From CAYHPR01 sp964358895 (lineage in GTDB: Archaea > Micrarchaeota > Micrarchaeia > CABMEP01): a stretch of 64,000 nucleotides of DNA. Shown piece after piece: positions 24,631 through 32,990 of the stretch. The position numbers and the translations under genes were made by a program. The DNA lies in the NCBI GenBank assembly GCA_964358895.1, contig CAYHPR010000004.1, forward strand, positions 16,814 to 80,813, written 5' to 3'. Below the pieces are notes generated by a model. It was not told where the DNA came from. It made no database searches and saw only the letters and a program-made list of their open reading frames with translations. Each line of letters opens with the position of its first letter. Position 1 is the stretch's first letter.

Positions 24631-27402
24631 TTATCTTCTTTCTCCATACTCCTTAACAAATGAGAGGTATTCTTTCAACATCTGAACAGTGACACTTCGT
24701 GTCCTATTTTCTGCCACATCAAGAATCGTCTGTGTAGTTACCTCCGGTTCTGGCTCGCCTGCAATCTTTGCCCTTACGAGCTTGAGTTTCACTTCCTGAC
24801 ATATCGATGAGATATCGGCACCAGTGAATCCTTCCGTCTCATCTGCAATCTTATCGTATTCAATCTTATCAATTCCTTTTATTCCGTCTAGATTGTGCTT
24901 GAACAGTTTTGCACGACCTTCCTTGTTTGGAGGGCCTACAAAAATAATTTTATCAAGTCGACCAGGTCTGAGCAATGCCTTATCAATAAGTGATGGCTTA
25001 TTTGTCGCGCCAACCAGCATTACATTCTTCAAATCTTTCAATCCGTCCATCTGCTGCAACAGCTCTGAAACAATTTCCTCAGTTATTTTAGATGCATAAG
25101 CTTCGCGCGAAGGAGCGATCGATTCCAATTCGTCTATAAATACAACTGAGGGTGCATTTTCACGTGCACGGTTGAATGTGTCTTTAATCAGTCTGACACC
25201 TCCTTCATATCCATGTCTAGACATATCGGAAGGTGAGATAGAAATGAATGTCGCTTTCAATTCGTGCGATGCTGCCTTTACAATCAAAGTCTTACCCGTT
25301 CCAGGTGGGCCGAATAAAAGAAGACCTTTTGCAGGCCTTACTTTGTATTCCTTCAACTTCTCCTCGTGAAGCAGCGGTAATTCGATGGCTTCTGTCAAAA
25401 TCTTTCTTACATCATCAAGACCAATTACATCATTCCATGTAATCACTCTTTCCTCTGTTGGCTTGATCTCTTCCTTAACTGCACGCCTCTCGAAATCAAT
25501 TCTGAACTTTTCATAATCTTCAAGCATTTCATAAGTAACAGATGACTTCAGAGTCTTAAGAACTGAAGTGAAGTCTTCCATTTTAAGTGGAATAATTTTA
25601 CCTTTTTCAACAGCCGCAGGTGCGGCAACACGCGCAGCTTCGATAACAACATTTGCAATGTCGGCACCTGTGAATCTCTCTGTCATCTTAGCAAGCTTCT
25701 TGATGTCAACCGACTTATCAAGTGGCAGCTTTTTGAGATAGATGTTGAATATCGCTTCTCTCCCTTTTTCGTCCGGTGGAGGCTGATAAATAATTTTATC
25801 GAGTCGACCAGGTCGAAGAAGTGCATGATCAAGAAGATTTGGAGTGTTAGTTGCAGCAACCACAATAACCTGCTCTTTTTCTTTCATCCCGTCTATTTCT
25901 GTAAGAAGACTACTCAAAATACGCGCAACGACGTCGTCGCCTCCGGCGTAAAACTCTCTTTTCTTTCCGATGGAATCGATTTCATCAAAAAATAAAATGC
26001 ACGGACTGTTCTTTCTTGCAATCTTGAACAGTTCCGCTATATTCTTTTCTGATTTTCCAAATTCACTGTCTAAAATATCGCTGCATTTCACATAGTAGAA
26101 TGGCATGCGCAGCTCTTTGGCCATTGCAGACATGATCAATGTCTTTCCAGTTCCTGGAGGGCCGAACAATAGTATTCCTTTTGGAGGACGCACACCGTAT
26201 ACGAGTGTCAATTCACGATGCCTCAACGGCATTAAGATAGATTCCTGAATTTCTTTCTTTGTACTGTCGTAATTGCCGATCTCGGACATTGAAGCAGGTC
26301 CTGTCTGAGAAACTGATAGATCGACAAGTCCAGGGATTCCAAACATTCCTCTCTTTGTTTCTGCAACAATTTCTTCTTCACGCGTTATTTTGACACCGAA
26401 TCGATCAAGCAAAAACATAACGCTGATCGTTACAAAGACAGGTACAACAACCTCGAAATTTGGATCTACGCCGGAAAACTCTGCTGAAATAAAATGAATT
26501 GGGATTAGAAGTATGAGTACAAGTGATGGAACAAATTGGGAGTATTTACCATGGAAAAATAATGGTAAATAAGCAATTCCGTAGAATACAAGTGACCAAA
26601 GAATAATTTGGATAAGTCCGACATCAGCAAAAAATAGATTCAGGATACCTTCAGATACTATTGAGATACTTAGATTAACATCTGCAAAAACCTCGAATGA
26701 AAATAAGTTTGCCACGGCTTCACCTATCCCTCCAAGGAGATCAACAATATCTGGCGCAGCATTCTGTGGCTTTAGTAATGAACTTGAAGAAAAGATATGA
26801 GTACCTACTGTCAGGAAGGATGCATTATGCGACTGCCAGATTACTGACAGCAGCAGAATCAAGAATACAGCTACGGGAATCAGAAATAATGTCTTTTTTG
26901 ATCCCAGATGCAGTGCTGAAAATGTTAGGATCGGAATTACAGCTGGACCCAACAACAGATTGAATGGAATTGGCTCGGAAGGTGCGAATGGAGCACTCAC
27001 AAGTGCCATCACAGCTGCGATCAGATACCAATTCTCGAATACCTTAAACAGCATAAATCCGATAGCAACAAGAAACAGCCATGCCAATGCCGGAGTCTGA
27101 TAGGATACTGCAGGAAGAATCAGAACGAATGAAAGGATAGTTCCGAATATTGGATTGTGATAGGAAACGACAAAAACAATAATCAACAGCAATGGCAAAA
27201 GTAAAGAATAAAATTCAAAGAAAAGGACGAATGACAAAAATCCAAGTGAAATAAGAACAGCATTCCAAAGCTGAGACATCTGAAGGAGAGTCAATACGAA
27301 TGCGCGTAACTGAGCAAAACGAAACTGATTGCTTGTTCCTTTCTCATTATCGGCATCTGCCTTCTCGGCAGTCATAGTAGTATCGTCTTTCCCTGGGGCC
27401 AT
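24631..27402 (-). CDS. Membrane-anchored tandem AAA+ ATPase (Cdc48/VAT-like)
   Basis: A 923-residue protein. The first 340 residues form a membrane domain of about nine hydrophobic segments in place of the usual Cdc48 N-terminal substrate domains. Two AAA modules follow. D1 has Walker A GPPGTGKT at about 414-421, Walker B ILFFDEID at 469-476 and a complete second region of homology (NTPNLLDHALLRPGRLD). D2 has GPPGTGKT at about 698-705, Walker B VVFIDELES and an atypical pore region (SPSDMSRHGYEGG). It probably unfolds or extracts membrane proteins on the cytoplasmic side. The ATG at 27402 is chosen because a TATA-like TTAAAAAATAC lies about 26 nt upstream; the frame also opens at TTG 27417. 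Confidence 0.85.
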   Translation of the reverse strand: MAPGKDDTTMTAEKADADNEKGTSNQFRFAQLRAFVLTLLQMSQLWNAVLISLGFLSFVLFFEFYSLLLPLLLIIVFVVSYHNPIFGTILSFVLILPAVSYQTPALAWLFLVAIGFMLFKVFENWYLIAAVMALVSAPFAPSEPIPFNLLLGPAVIPILTFSALHLGSKKTLFLIPVAVFLILLLSVIWQSHNASFLTVGTHIFSSSSLLKPQNAAPDIVDLLGGIGEAVANLFSFEVFADVNLSISIVSEGILNLFFADVGLIQIILWSLVFYGIAYLPLFFHGKYSQFVPSLVLILLIPIHFISAEFSGVDPNFEVVVPVFVTISVMFLLDRFGVKITREEEIVAETKRGMFGIPGLVDLSVSQTGPASMSEIGNYDSTKKEIQESILMPLRHRELTLVYGVRPPKGILLFGPPGTGKTLIMSAMAKELRMPFYYVKCSDILDSEFGKSEKNIAELFKIARKNSPCILFFDEIDSIGKKREFYAGGDDVVARILSSLLTEIDGMKEKEQVIVVAATNTPNLLDHALLRPGRLDKIIYQPPPDEKGREAIFNIYLKKLPLDKSVDIKKLAKMTERFTGADIANVVIEAARVAAPAAVEKGKIIPLKMEDFTSVLKTLKSSVTYEMLEDYEKFRIDFERRAVKEEIKPTEERVITWNDVIGLDDVRKILTEAIELPLLHEEKLKEYKVRPAKGLLLFGPPGTGKTLIVKAASHELKATFISISPSDMSRHGYEGGVRLIKDTFNRARENAPSVVFIDELESIAPSREAYASKITEEIVSELLQQMDGLKDLKNVMLVGATNKPSLIDKALLRPGRLDKIIFVGPPNKEGRAKLFKHNLDGIKGIDKIEYDKIADETEGFTGADISSICQEVKLKLVRAKIAGEPEPEVTTQTILDVAENRTRSVTVQMLKEYLSFVKEYGERR

Positions 27403-27437
27403 AAAATTAATGAACAATTGTATTTTTTAAGCTGTTC

Positions 27438-28040
27438 TTATGCGCGAATAGACTTACGTGTGCGCATCGCATTTATGTGCCATGAACTGCCTTCAAGCTT
27501 GTAGGAAATACTAAGGATAGGCGTCTCTTTTTCGTGTTCGTTTAACCATCTTATAAAGATCTCGAGTTCTGTTTCATTAACTTTATCAAAAGGAATTAGG
27601 ATATCAAAATAATCGAAGTGCCCTTTCAAAAAAGATTCTAGCCAAAGAACGTCTGACGCATGAACTCCACTAGTTTTAAAGTAGTTCAAAACACTTGATA
27701 GATCTTCCTGATAATCGTAGCTATAATCCGGTTTTGCATCTGGTTTTGAATTTGATTTTGATTTTTTGTCAGGCGTTGATTCTGCTGTTTTTCTTTCCCT
27801 ATCCCAGTTGTACGGGCTATTTTTCTGTTCCTTTTTATTTTTTTCTTGACTATTTTCTTTCTTTTCATTTTGGTTACCGTTCTGCTTATTTTTTTCTTTT
27901 TGTTTTTGTTTAGTTGGAGTTGTAGCAAAAATATTTTCTACAAAAGGTTTAGATACAAAAAAAGAGAGAGTTGAAACAGCCAGGACGAATGTGATTCCTA
28001 TCCTTGTAAGATTTTTAACGAGTCTTTGTGAGTTTGCCAT
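27438..28040 (-). CDS. Exported protein with Lys/Asn-rich linker, paralogue A
   Basis: Unrecognised 200-residue protein. It has an N-terminal signal or anchor (GITFVLAVSTLSFFV), then about 65 residues dominated by Lys, Asn, Gln and Glu, then a folded domain of about 85 residues ending in SSWHINAMRTRK. The terminal domain aligns by pattern with that of the next gene (LExFL, DI-I-P, final W-x-x-R). A TATA-like AAATATTTATT about 26 nt upstream fits a leaderless ATG at 28040. It lies just downstream of the AAA ATPase on the chromosome, but with its own promoter. Confidence 0.65.
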   Translation of the reverse strand: MANSQRLVKNLTRIGITFVLAVSTLSFFVSKPFVENIFATTPTKQKQKEKNKQNGNQNEKKENSQEKNKKEQKNSPYNWDRERKTAESTPDKKSKSNSKPDAKPDYSYDYQEDLSSVLNYFKTSGVHASDVLWLESFLKGHFDYFDILIPFDKVNETELEIFIRWLNEHEKETPILSISYKLEGSSWHINAMRTRKSIRA

Positions 28041-28102
28041 CAGATCCTGACGTATTTAGATAATAAATATTTAACTATAACAAAAAATAACTATACGGAC
28101 TA

Positions 28103-28606
28103 TCAGACTTCTCTCCAAAAAGAGAGATACCACCACCCGTCTTCGTCATCATAACCGAAAGATCTGACGTTGGTAAATGTTGATTGCACTTTTTTAGCTA
28201 ATGATTCAATCGCACCGTCTAAAACAGGACCTGGAACTATGATATCGACTCCTGAAGAGTTATCCTCTAAAAATAGTTCTAAGTCTTTGGTGTCCTGGTC
28301 GCTTACATTAAGTTCTTTGCAGAACTTTAGGATATCCTTTATCAGTTGCTCATTGACTGCCAAAATTCCTTTGAATTTTTCTTTGTGATTTTCTTTTTGT
28401 TTTCCTTTGAAATTTCCTATGAAATGTCTGTTTACTTTGACAAGAACTTCAGAAACTTGTCGGTTATTTGTGAATATTTTTTCTGCTAGAACCGAATTGC
28501 GGTTAGATGCAAAAAATAAAAAAGAAGAAAGAGCAAAAACTACTGTTTTATTGGAGCTTGATTTTAAGTTTGATTTGATTGATTTCTTGAACAATTGATT
28601 AATCAT
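28103..28606 (-). CDS. Exported small protein, paralogue B
   Basis: Unrecognised 167-residue protein with signal sequence (TVVFALSSFLFFASNRNSVLA, cleavage plausible after Ala), a basic segment, then a domain with LELFLEDNS, VDIIVPGPV and a tryptophan-rich end (DGWWYLSFWREV). It shares the C-terminal domain with its neighbour at 27438. The TATA-like ATTAAATATCC is centred near 28632, about 26 nt before the ATG, and overlaps the stop codon of the small ORF upstream. Confidence 0.62.
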   Translation of the reverse strand: MINQLFKKSIKSNLKSSSNKTVVFALSSFLFFASNRNSVLAEKIFTNNRQVSEVLVKVNRHFIGNFKGKQKENHKEKFKGILAVNEQLIKDILKFCKELNVSDQDTKDLELFLEDNSSGVDIIVPGPVLDGAIESLAKKVQSTFTNVRSFGYDDEDGWWYLSFWREV

Positions 28607-28631
28607 ATCCAGATATCCACAGTTAGGATAT

Positions 28632-28781
28632 TTAATCCGTATTACGCTTGCCTAATGGTTGCATATGCTTGCCGAATCTTAACTCACTCTTGCTTCCGTC
28701 AAATTCTAACGGTAATGAAAGCTGTTCAACAGGTTTTCCAAAAACTGGTTTTGCATTATTTTCGATCTGAGCTGTTTCCAT
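28632..28781 (-). CDS. 49-codon ORF coupled to the histone gene
   Basis: A short reading frame (ATG at 28781, TAA at 28632-28634). It begins METAQIENNAKPVFGKP and ends QPLGKRNTD, is charged, and has no membrane segment. The histone stop TGA lies inside GGGGTGA, which also makes a Shine-Dalgarno 4 nt before this ATG, so translation would be coupled to the histone. I know no family for it. Support comes from start context and spacing only; it could be a histone-associated small protein or a chance frame. Confidence 0.55.
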   Translation of the reverse strand: METAQIENNAKPVFGKPVEQLSLPLEFDGSKSELRFGKHMQPLGKRNTD

Positions 28782-28785
28782 GTTG

Positions 28786-28995
28786 TCACCCCAAAAGCTC
28801 TGCAGCAATATGAATGTCGCGAGCCTTGATTCTTTTTCCGCGTCTTCGCAACGCTAACCGATATGCATAATGAATGACTCTATGCCCATGGTCTTCTAGC
28901 TTTTCAGCTAGCTCGATAGGTGCTTCTTCATCAACACGCTCTGCACCTGCCCTTCGGATTAATCGTTCTGAAACATAGACCAATTTATCTGGCAA
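28786..28995 (-). CDS. Archaeal histone (HMf-like)
   Basis: A 69-residue single histone fold that dimerises and wraps DNA. Landmarks are SERLIRRAGAERVDEEA at the first helix, the central helix IELAEKLEDHGHRVIHYAYRLA, and the RGKRIKARDIHIAAELL end containing the RxTIxxxD-like paired-loop pattern (here RIKARD). The start is TTG at 28995, fixed by an in-frame TAG just upstream and GGTGAG 6 nt before. The leader of about 35 nt is rich in GTGTGT. The promoter TATA sits inside an inverted repeat. The 49-codon ORF follows 4 nt later. Confidence 0.95.
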   Translation of the reverse strand: MPDKLVYVSERLIRRAGAERVDEEAPIELAEKLEDHGHRVIHYAYRLALRRRGKRIKARDIHIAAELLG

Positions 28996-29045
28996 CTACT
29001 CACCACACAACACACACGCTGCGCACACACAATCTGAGAAAGGCG

Positions 29046-29065
29046 AAGCTATGTTTTTATAGCTT
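29046..29065 (-). promoter_or_regulatory. Histone promoter TATA enclosed by inverted repeat AAGCTAT/ATAGCTT
   Basis: On the minus strand CTATAAAAAC forms the TATA element, with transcription expected to start near 29030. Perfect 7-bp arms AAGCTAT and ATAGCTT flank a 6-nt T-rich core, so a dimeric regulator bound here would block TBP. The arrangement is a plausible repression site for histone expression. Confidence 0.55.
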
Positions 29066-29223
29066 TTTACTTTCGTCGTTAAGTTTTGTATTAGATTTCT
29101 TTTAAAAAACGGAAAAAAATGCTCAAAAACCCTAATAGATCTATTTATGGCCTATTAATCGAAAAATTTATACCTAAAATAGCCTTTTTGATTTGTTTGT
29201 CAATTTTAAACTAATCTAACAGC

Positions 29224-30381
29224 TTATGCAGGGCTATTTGAGATACTTTTAAGAAGAGAAATTTCGGTTTCTTCGAGCTGATAAACCTCCGGATTTTTCA
29301 GAATTATCGGAGCAAAAAAGCCAATATTCTGTCTGACGTAATATCCAGATGCATGAATCTTTTTACCGACCTTTAGCGAAACTGATTTCAGTATTGCTCT
29401 CTTGATCATTGAACGAGAAAGAGTGATTAGCATCGAAGGGAACCTGTATTTTGTGAATTTTTTATATGCCTTTTCTTTAGCAAGTGCAACACCTGCTGTC
29501 GCAAGATCAGATGAATACTTTCGCAGTCCCCAGCTCTGTCTTCTTCTTATCCTTCCTTCAAATATATCAGCTCTTGAAAGTGCTTCGTAAGCTAAATGGA
29601 TGTCTTTAACATTCTCATATTCATTGCAGATATTCTCTTCGATCCACAGCATCATCATTTCAGGATCAACATCAACATTCCACATAGAACTTCTTGCAGA
29701 ACCAAATGAATCTGCTTTGAACATTATTCCAAGTGCTTTGAAAATATTCATATCTCTTTCGCGATAGGTTGGCATCATATTTTGCAAATCAATCATAGAT
29801 GCACGGACGTCCCCTCTAGATTTTTCTACAATCTCTGCGATATCTTCCTCTTTTGCAGCAATTCCTTCTGCAGCTGCTATTTTTTTCAAATGCTCAACCA
29901 ACGTTCGGTTATTTACTGACTTCATTTCTAAGAAAACTGTGACAGTCCTGAGAGGACTGATCTTTTTTCCGAATGGATCATTTGCAATAAGAATCATTGG
30001 CTGCTGCGCCTTTTCGATAACTGATTCGATCGTTCCGATTGCACCTCTGTCTGAAGTATTAATCCCATCGACTTCGTCAAGAATAATCAGTCTCCGCCTG
30101 CCAGTCAGTGTTGATTCTGTAGATGCTGAATCGATAACTGATTCCAATGCACCTTTATTCCTTAGGTCACTTGCATTTGTTTCCAGAACTTCCCAATCCA
30201 TGTCGTTAGCAACTGCATGAGCAAGCGAAGTTTTGCCGCAGCCCGGCGAACCGTAAATAAGTAATGGGACCTGTCTCTTACCGACATTCCATCCTGCAGC
30301 CCATTCTTTAACCTTGCCAACAACTTCTGAATTTCCGATTATGTCTGCCACTTTCTTTGGCCTGTACTTTTCTTCCCACAT
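29224..30381 (-). CDS. rfcL: Replication factor C large subunit (clamp loader), short form
   Basis: AAA+ subunit that, with RFC-S, loads PCNA at primer-template junctions. It has 385 residues: WEEKYRPKKVADIIGN at the start, Walker A YGSPGCGKTSLAHA, Walker B RLIILDEVDGI, and sensor 1 MILIANDP. The helical C-terminal collar follows. It ends at EISLLKSISNSPA without the acidic/basic tail and C-terminal PIP box often found in archaeal RFC-L, which is usually about 100 residues longer. The ATG at 30381 gives the canonical start; a TATA-like TTTAAAT about 26 nt upstream implies leaderless translation, although the frame opens at TTG 30396. Confidence 0.93.
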   Translation of the reverse strand: MWEEKYRPKKVADIIGNSEVVGKVKEWAAGWNVGKRQVPLLIYGSPGCGKTSLAHAVANDMDWEVLETNASDLRNKGALESVIDSASTESTLTGRRRLIILDEVDGINTSDRGAIGTIESVIEKAQQPMILIANDPFGKKISPLRTVTVFLEMKSVNNRTLVEHLKKIAAAEGIAAKEEDIAEIVEKSRGDVRASMIDLQNMMPTYRERDMNIFKALGIMFKADSFGSARSSMWNVDVDPEMMMLWIEENICNEYENVKDIHLAYEALSRADIFEGRIRRRQSWGLRKYSSDLATAGVALAKEKAYKKFTKYRFPSMLITLSRSMIKRAILKSVSLKVGKKIHASGYYVRQNIGFFAPIILKNPEVYQLEETEISLLKSISNSPA

Positions 30382-30487
30382 AAAAAAAATTATCAAACAG
30401 AATTTAAATTGGTTTAGAATTAAGAAAAATAAGATTTATTTAGATTAGACCAAAAGATATATATACGTCTTATGTACTATTAGTTTT

Positions 30488-30547
30488 GTGGTGTCAACTG
30501 CAGAAGTTGAGAAATCAACTAATGCTGTGAAGACAGTTAATAATTAA
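30488..30547 (+). CDS. Possible leaderless 19-codon upstream ORF
   Basis: The TATA-like GATATATATA at 30456-30465 predicts transcription starting at about 30487, exactly where a GTG begins a 19-codon frame (VVSTAEVEKSTNAVKTVNN). It ends 26 nt before the glycosyltransferase ATG. No homology is recognised. Evidence is positional only, and it may simply be leader sequence. Confidence 0.3.
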   Translation: MVSTAEVEKSTNAVKTVNN

Positions 30548-30573
30548 TTTGTTTTTTATAAGGATATGATTTG

Positions 30574-31428
30574 ATGATGCAAAAATTTAGAAAAAAAAGT
30601 AAATTCGAGCTTCCAATCCAGCAATTCAGATCCGAACGTTTACTTACTAGTGTTCTTGAAGCACCTACACGTGGTTCGTCTTCATTACAAAATGAAAAAC
30701 CAACTATATCAATTGTAGTGCCAGCACTCAATGAAGAAAAAAACATTGAAGGAGCCATACTTAAAGCAATTAGACTGTGTCAAGGAAGAGTTAGTGCATA
30801 TGAAATAATAGCAATTAATGATGGCAGTACAGACAAAACTGGACAGATAATTAGTGGAATGGCAAAGGAAAACCGTAACATTATTGAATTACATCACAGT
30901 AAGCCGTGGGGCTTTGGTGGAACTTATAACGACGGACTAAATAAAGCAAAATATGAATACTTTTCATTAATACCAGGAGACAATGAAGAGATAGAAGCTC
31001 AGCAAGACTATCTGTATAGTCACCTTGGAAAAGCAGAATTGATTATATCTTATACAACGAACATGGAGGTAAGGCCTCGGGATAGGGAGCTTATATCAAA
31101 GGCATTTACATTATACAATAATTTGGTTTATGGGCTTGATTTACAGTATTATAATGGCTCAAACATTATCAAGACAAAACTTCTAAAGAATCTGAAGATG
31201 CATACGTATGGATTTGCATACAGCGCTTCAAACGTAGTCCGACTTGTCAAATCGGGACACTCGTTTATAGAGGTTGGTGTCAAAATTAAAGCTCCAACGA
31301 ATTCAACAAAAGCATACAAAGCCGGAAACATAATTAGCGTTGCAAAAGAAGTTGTAAGACTTTTCTGTGAAGTAAATCTGTTAGATAGTCAGTTATATAA
31401 CAAACCTATAAATCGTATTGATAAGTAG
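30574..31428 (+). CDS. Family 2 glycosyltransferase, copy B
   Basis: A 284-residue GT-A transferase closely related to the protein at 21842: SIVVPALNEEKNIEGAILKA, IIAINDGSTDKTGQII, PWGFGGTYNDGLNKAKYEYF and PGDNEE are in matching order. It has a 45-residue basic N-terminal extension that copy A lacks, and no membrane segment. It presumably transfers a sugar to a lipid carrier or glycan. It stands alone, away from the envelope cluster. Two adjacent ATGs exist (30571 reads TTG); I chose 30574. The mRNA leader of about 85 nt contains a possible micro-ORF. Confidence 0.86.
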   Translation: MMQKFRKKSKFELPIQQFRSERLLTSVLEAPTRGSSSLQNEKPTISIVVPALNEEKNIEGAILKAIRLCQGRVSAYEIIAINDGSTDKTGQIISGMAKENRNIIELHHSKPWGFGGTYNDGLNKAKYEYFSLIPGDNEEIEAQQDYLYSHLGKAELIISYTTNMEVRPRDRELISKAFTLYNNLVYGLDLQYYNGSNIIKTKLLKNLKMHTYGFAYSASNVVRLVKSGHSFIEVGVKIKAPTNSTKAYKAGNIISVAKEVVRLFCEVNLLDSQLYNKPINRIDK

Positions 31429-31457
31429 AATAATAAAAAATAAAAGAAACAACAAAA

Positions 31458-32015
31458 CTAAACACTTTTGAGTTTAGTTAATACCTTTTGAACTTCTTTT
31501 TGTAAATTGTTTTCCAGATTTTCTTGTTTAGCTAATGCATCTAAAGTTTCAACAGCATATCTGTCTTTATTTGATGCTAATTTCCCTACCGCTTCAACCG
31601 CGTAACGTCTAACATCTGTGGTTTCGTTTTCATTGTTTACACCATTAACAAGAAAAGGCAGGGCAAATTTATCTCCGATATTTCCTAAAGCCCATGTAGC
31701 ATACTTACGTACATCCGGGCTCTTGTCCTCAAGCGCATCCCTAAGCGCTGTAGCTGCAGATATAGCTTTTTCACCCAAGCTGCCAAGTGCAACGGCTGCA
31801 TTTCTACGAATATCTGCATTTTTTTCATTACTTAAAATATCTTTTAGAGTATTAACAACCTGTTCTATTTGAGGCTTGTCCAATTTTGTTATATTTTCAG
31901 CCCTACTAAGACCCCAAGCCGCAGCCATACGTGAATGGACACTCGTATTCTTGAGCTGTTTTAAATAGTCATTAATTGTTTTCTCGGTGGGTTTAACTGC
32001 TTCTGCATAAGGCAT
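31458..32015 (-). CDS. HEAT-repeat protein (PBS-lyase-like repeats)
   Basis: A 185-residue all-helical repeat protein with about five HEAT-like units, recognisable from recurring RxxAAxALGxLG-type turns: HSRMAAAWGLSRA, IRRNAAVALGSLG, VRKYATWALGNIG and VRRYAVEAVGKLA. Such repeats usually mediate protein-protein interactions. There is no signal peptide. It converges with the glycosyltransferase gene. The partner is unknown. Confidence 0.85.
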   Translation of the reverse strand: MPYAEAVKPTEKTINDYLKQLKNTSVHSRMAAAWGLSRAENITKLDKPQIEQVVNTLKDILSNEKNADIRRNAAVALGSLGEKAISAATALRDALEDKSPDVRKYATWALGNIGDKFALPFLVNGVNNENETTDVRRYAVEAVGKLASNKDRYAVETLDALAKQENLENNLQKEVQKVLTKLKSV

Positions 32016-32128
32016 GATCCTAAAGAGTTATTGCTATTTATAACAATTTCTCTGTCATAAAATTCAATTAAACTTGAAATTTAAGATAGATATAAATAGG
32101 TGAACCGCATCATATTTTAGGTGTGTGA

Positions 32129-32944
32129 ATGCCGATATTTTGGGATAAAAATAAAGACACTAGACGTTTTTGGTCGGAAGGATCAGATAGAAAAAATTTC
32201 ATATTAAAACCTTTACTTGAAGGACCCAAAATATATGCAACAAAAGCTATCAGAGTATCCTGTCCGTTTCCGAAAGAAAATGCAAGAGAATTTTTTATAA
32301 CTACTTTTAGCAAAGAGCAGATGATTAATGAAATAGAAAAAAAACCGAGCATCGGAGATTACAAGATATCTGGAAAGGAGTACGTCCGTGCTTTTGATAA
32401 AGAAATTTATGCATATAGGAACGACGGAGAGATGGTAGAACTTTTAAGATGTGAGAAAAAAAAAGCGGAGGTATACCTAAAGTGGTGTTGTAAATTTATG
32501 GAGAGGGAATCACATAAAACTGGTGACGATCTATGGCCTTATGAAACATTAGAAAAATGGTTAAATAAACCGTCAATATCAAAGGTAGTCAGAGCAATAA
32601 AACGCTACATCCAAAAAACAGTACCGTACATAGAAGCACCTCTAAAAGATTCGTTAACTAAACGAAGTATCATACTTGCAAGTTTTACTGCAATTTCTGG
32701 TTTTGTTATTTCAACCTATCCGGAATCTGAAAGATTAATTAAAAAAGCGGGAAGATTCCAAGAATTCTTCTATATTTTTACAGCTACCGTAATGGGTGCA
32801 GTTATGGAAAATATGCTTAATATGATCAAGAAAAAGATCGAAAAAATAAGAATCTCGAAAGAAATGAGAAGGATTGTAGAAGAACATGCAGAAGTTGTTT
32901 ACAAAAAAGTAGGACGAATACAGGCTAGGCTCGACCTAAATTAA
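32129..32944 (+). CDS. Protein of unknown function with two hydrophobic segments
   Basis: Unrecognised 271-residue protein. The N-terminal 170 residues are soluble and mixed, with a WCCKF cysteine pair near 118. Hydrophobic segments lie near 183-197 (SIILASFTAISGFVIS) and 214-228 (FYIFTATVMGAVMENML), followed by a basic helical tail. It is probably an inner-membrane protein with both ends cytoplasmic. A TATA-like AGATATAAATAG lies about 35 nt before the ATG, and GGTG 5 nt before. Confidence 0.62.
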   Translation: MPIFWDKNKDTRRFWSEGSDRKNFILKPLLEGPKIYATKAIRVSCPFPKENAREFFITTFSKEQMINEIEKKPSIGDYKISGKEYVRAFDKEIYAYRNDGEMVELLRCEKKKAEVYLKWCCKFMERESHKTGDDLWPYETLEKWLNKPSISKVVRAIKRYIQKTVPYIEAPLKDSLTKRSIILASFTAISGFVISTYPESERLIKKAGRFQEFFYIFTATVMGAVMENMLNMIKKKIEKIRISKEMRRIVEEHAEVVYKKVGRIQARLDLN

Positions 32945-32990
32945 AGCACTAAACATATGTTTTTAATGTTATTTAGCTTTTCTTTACAGT

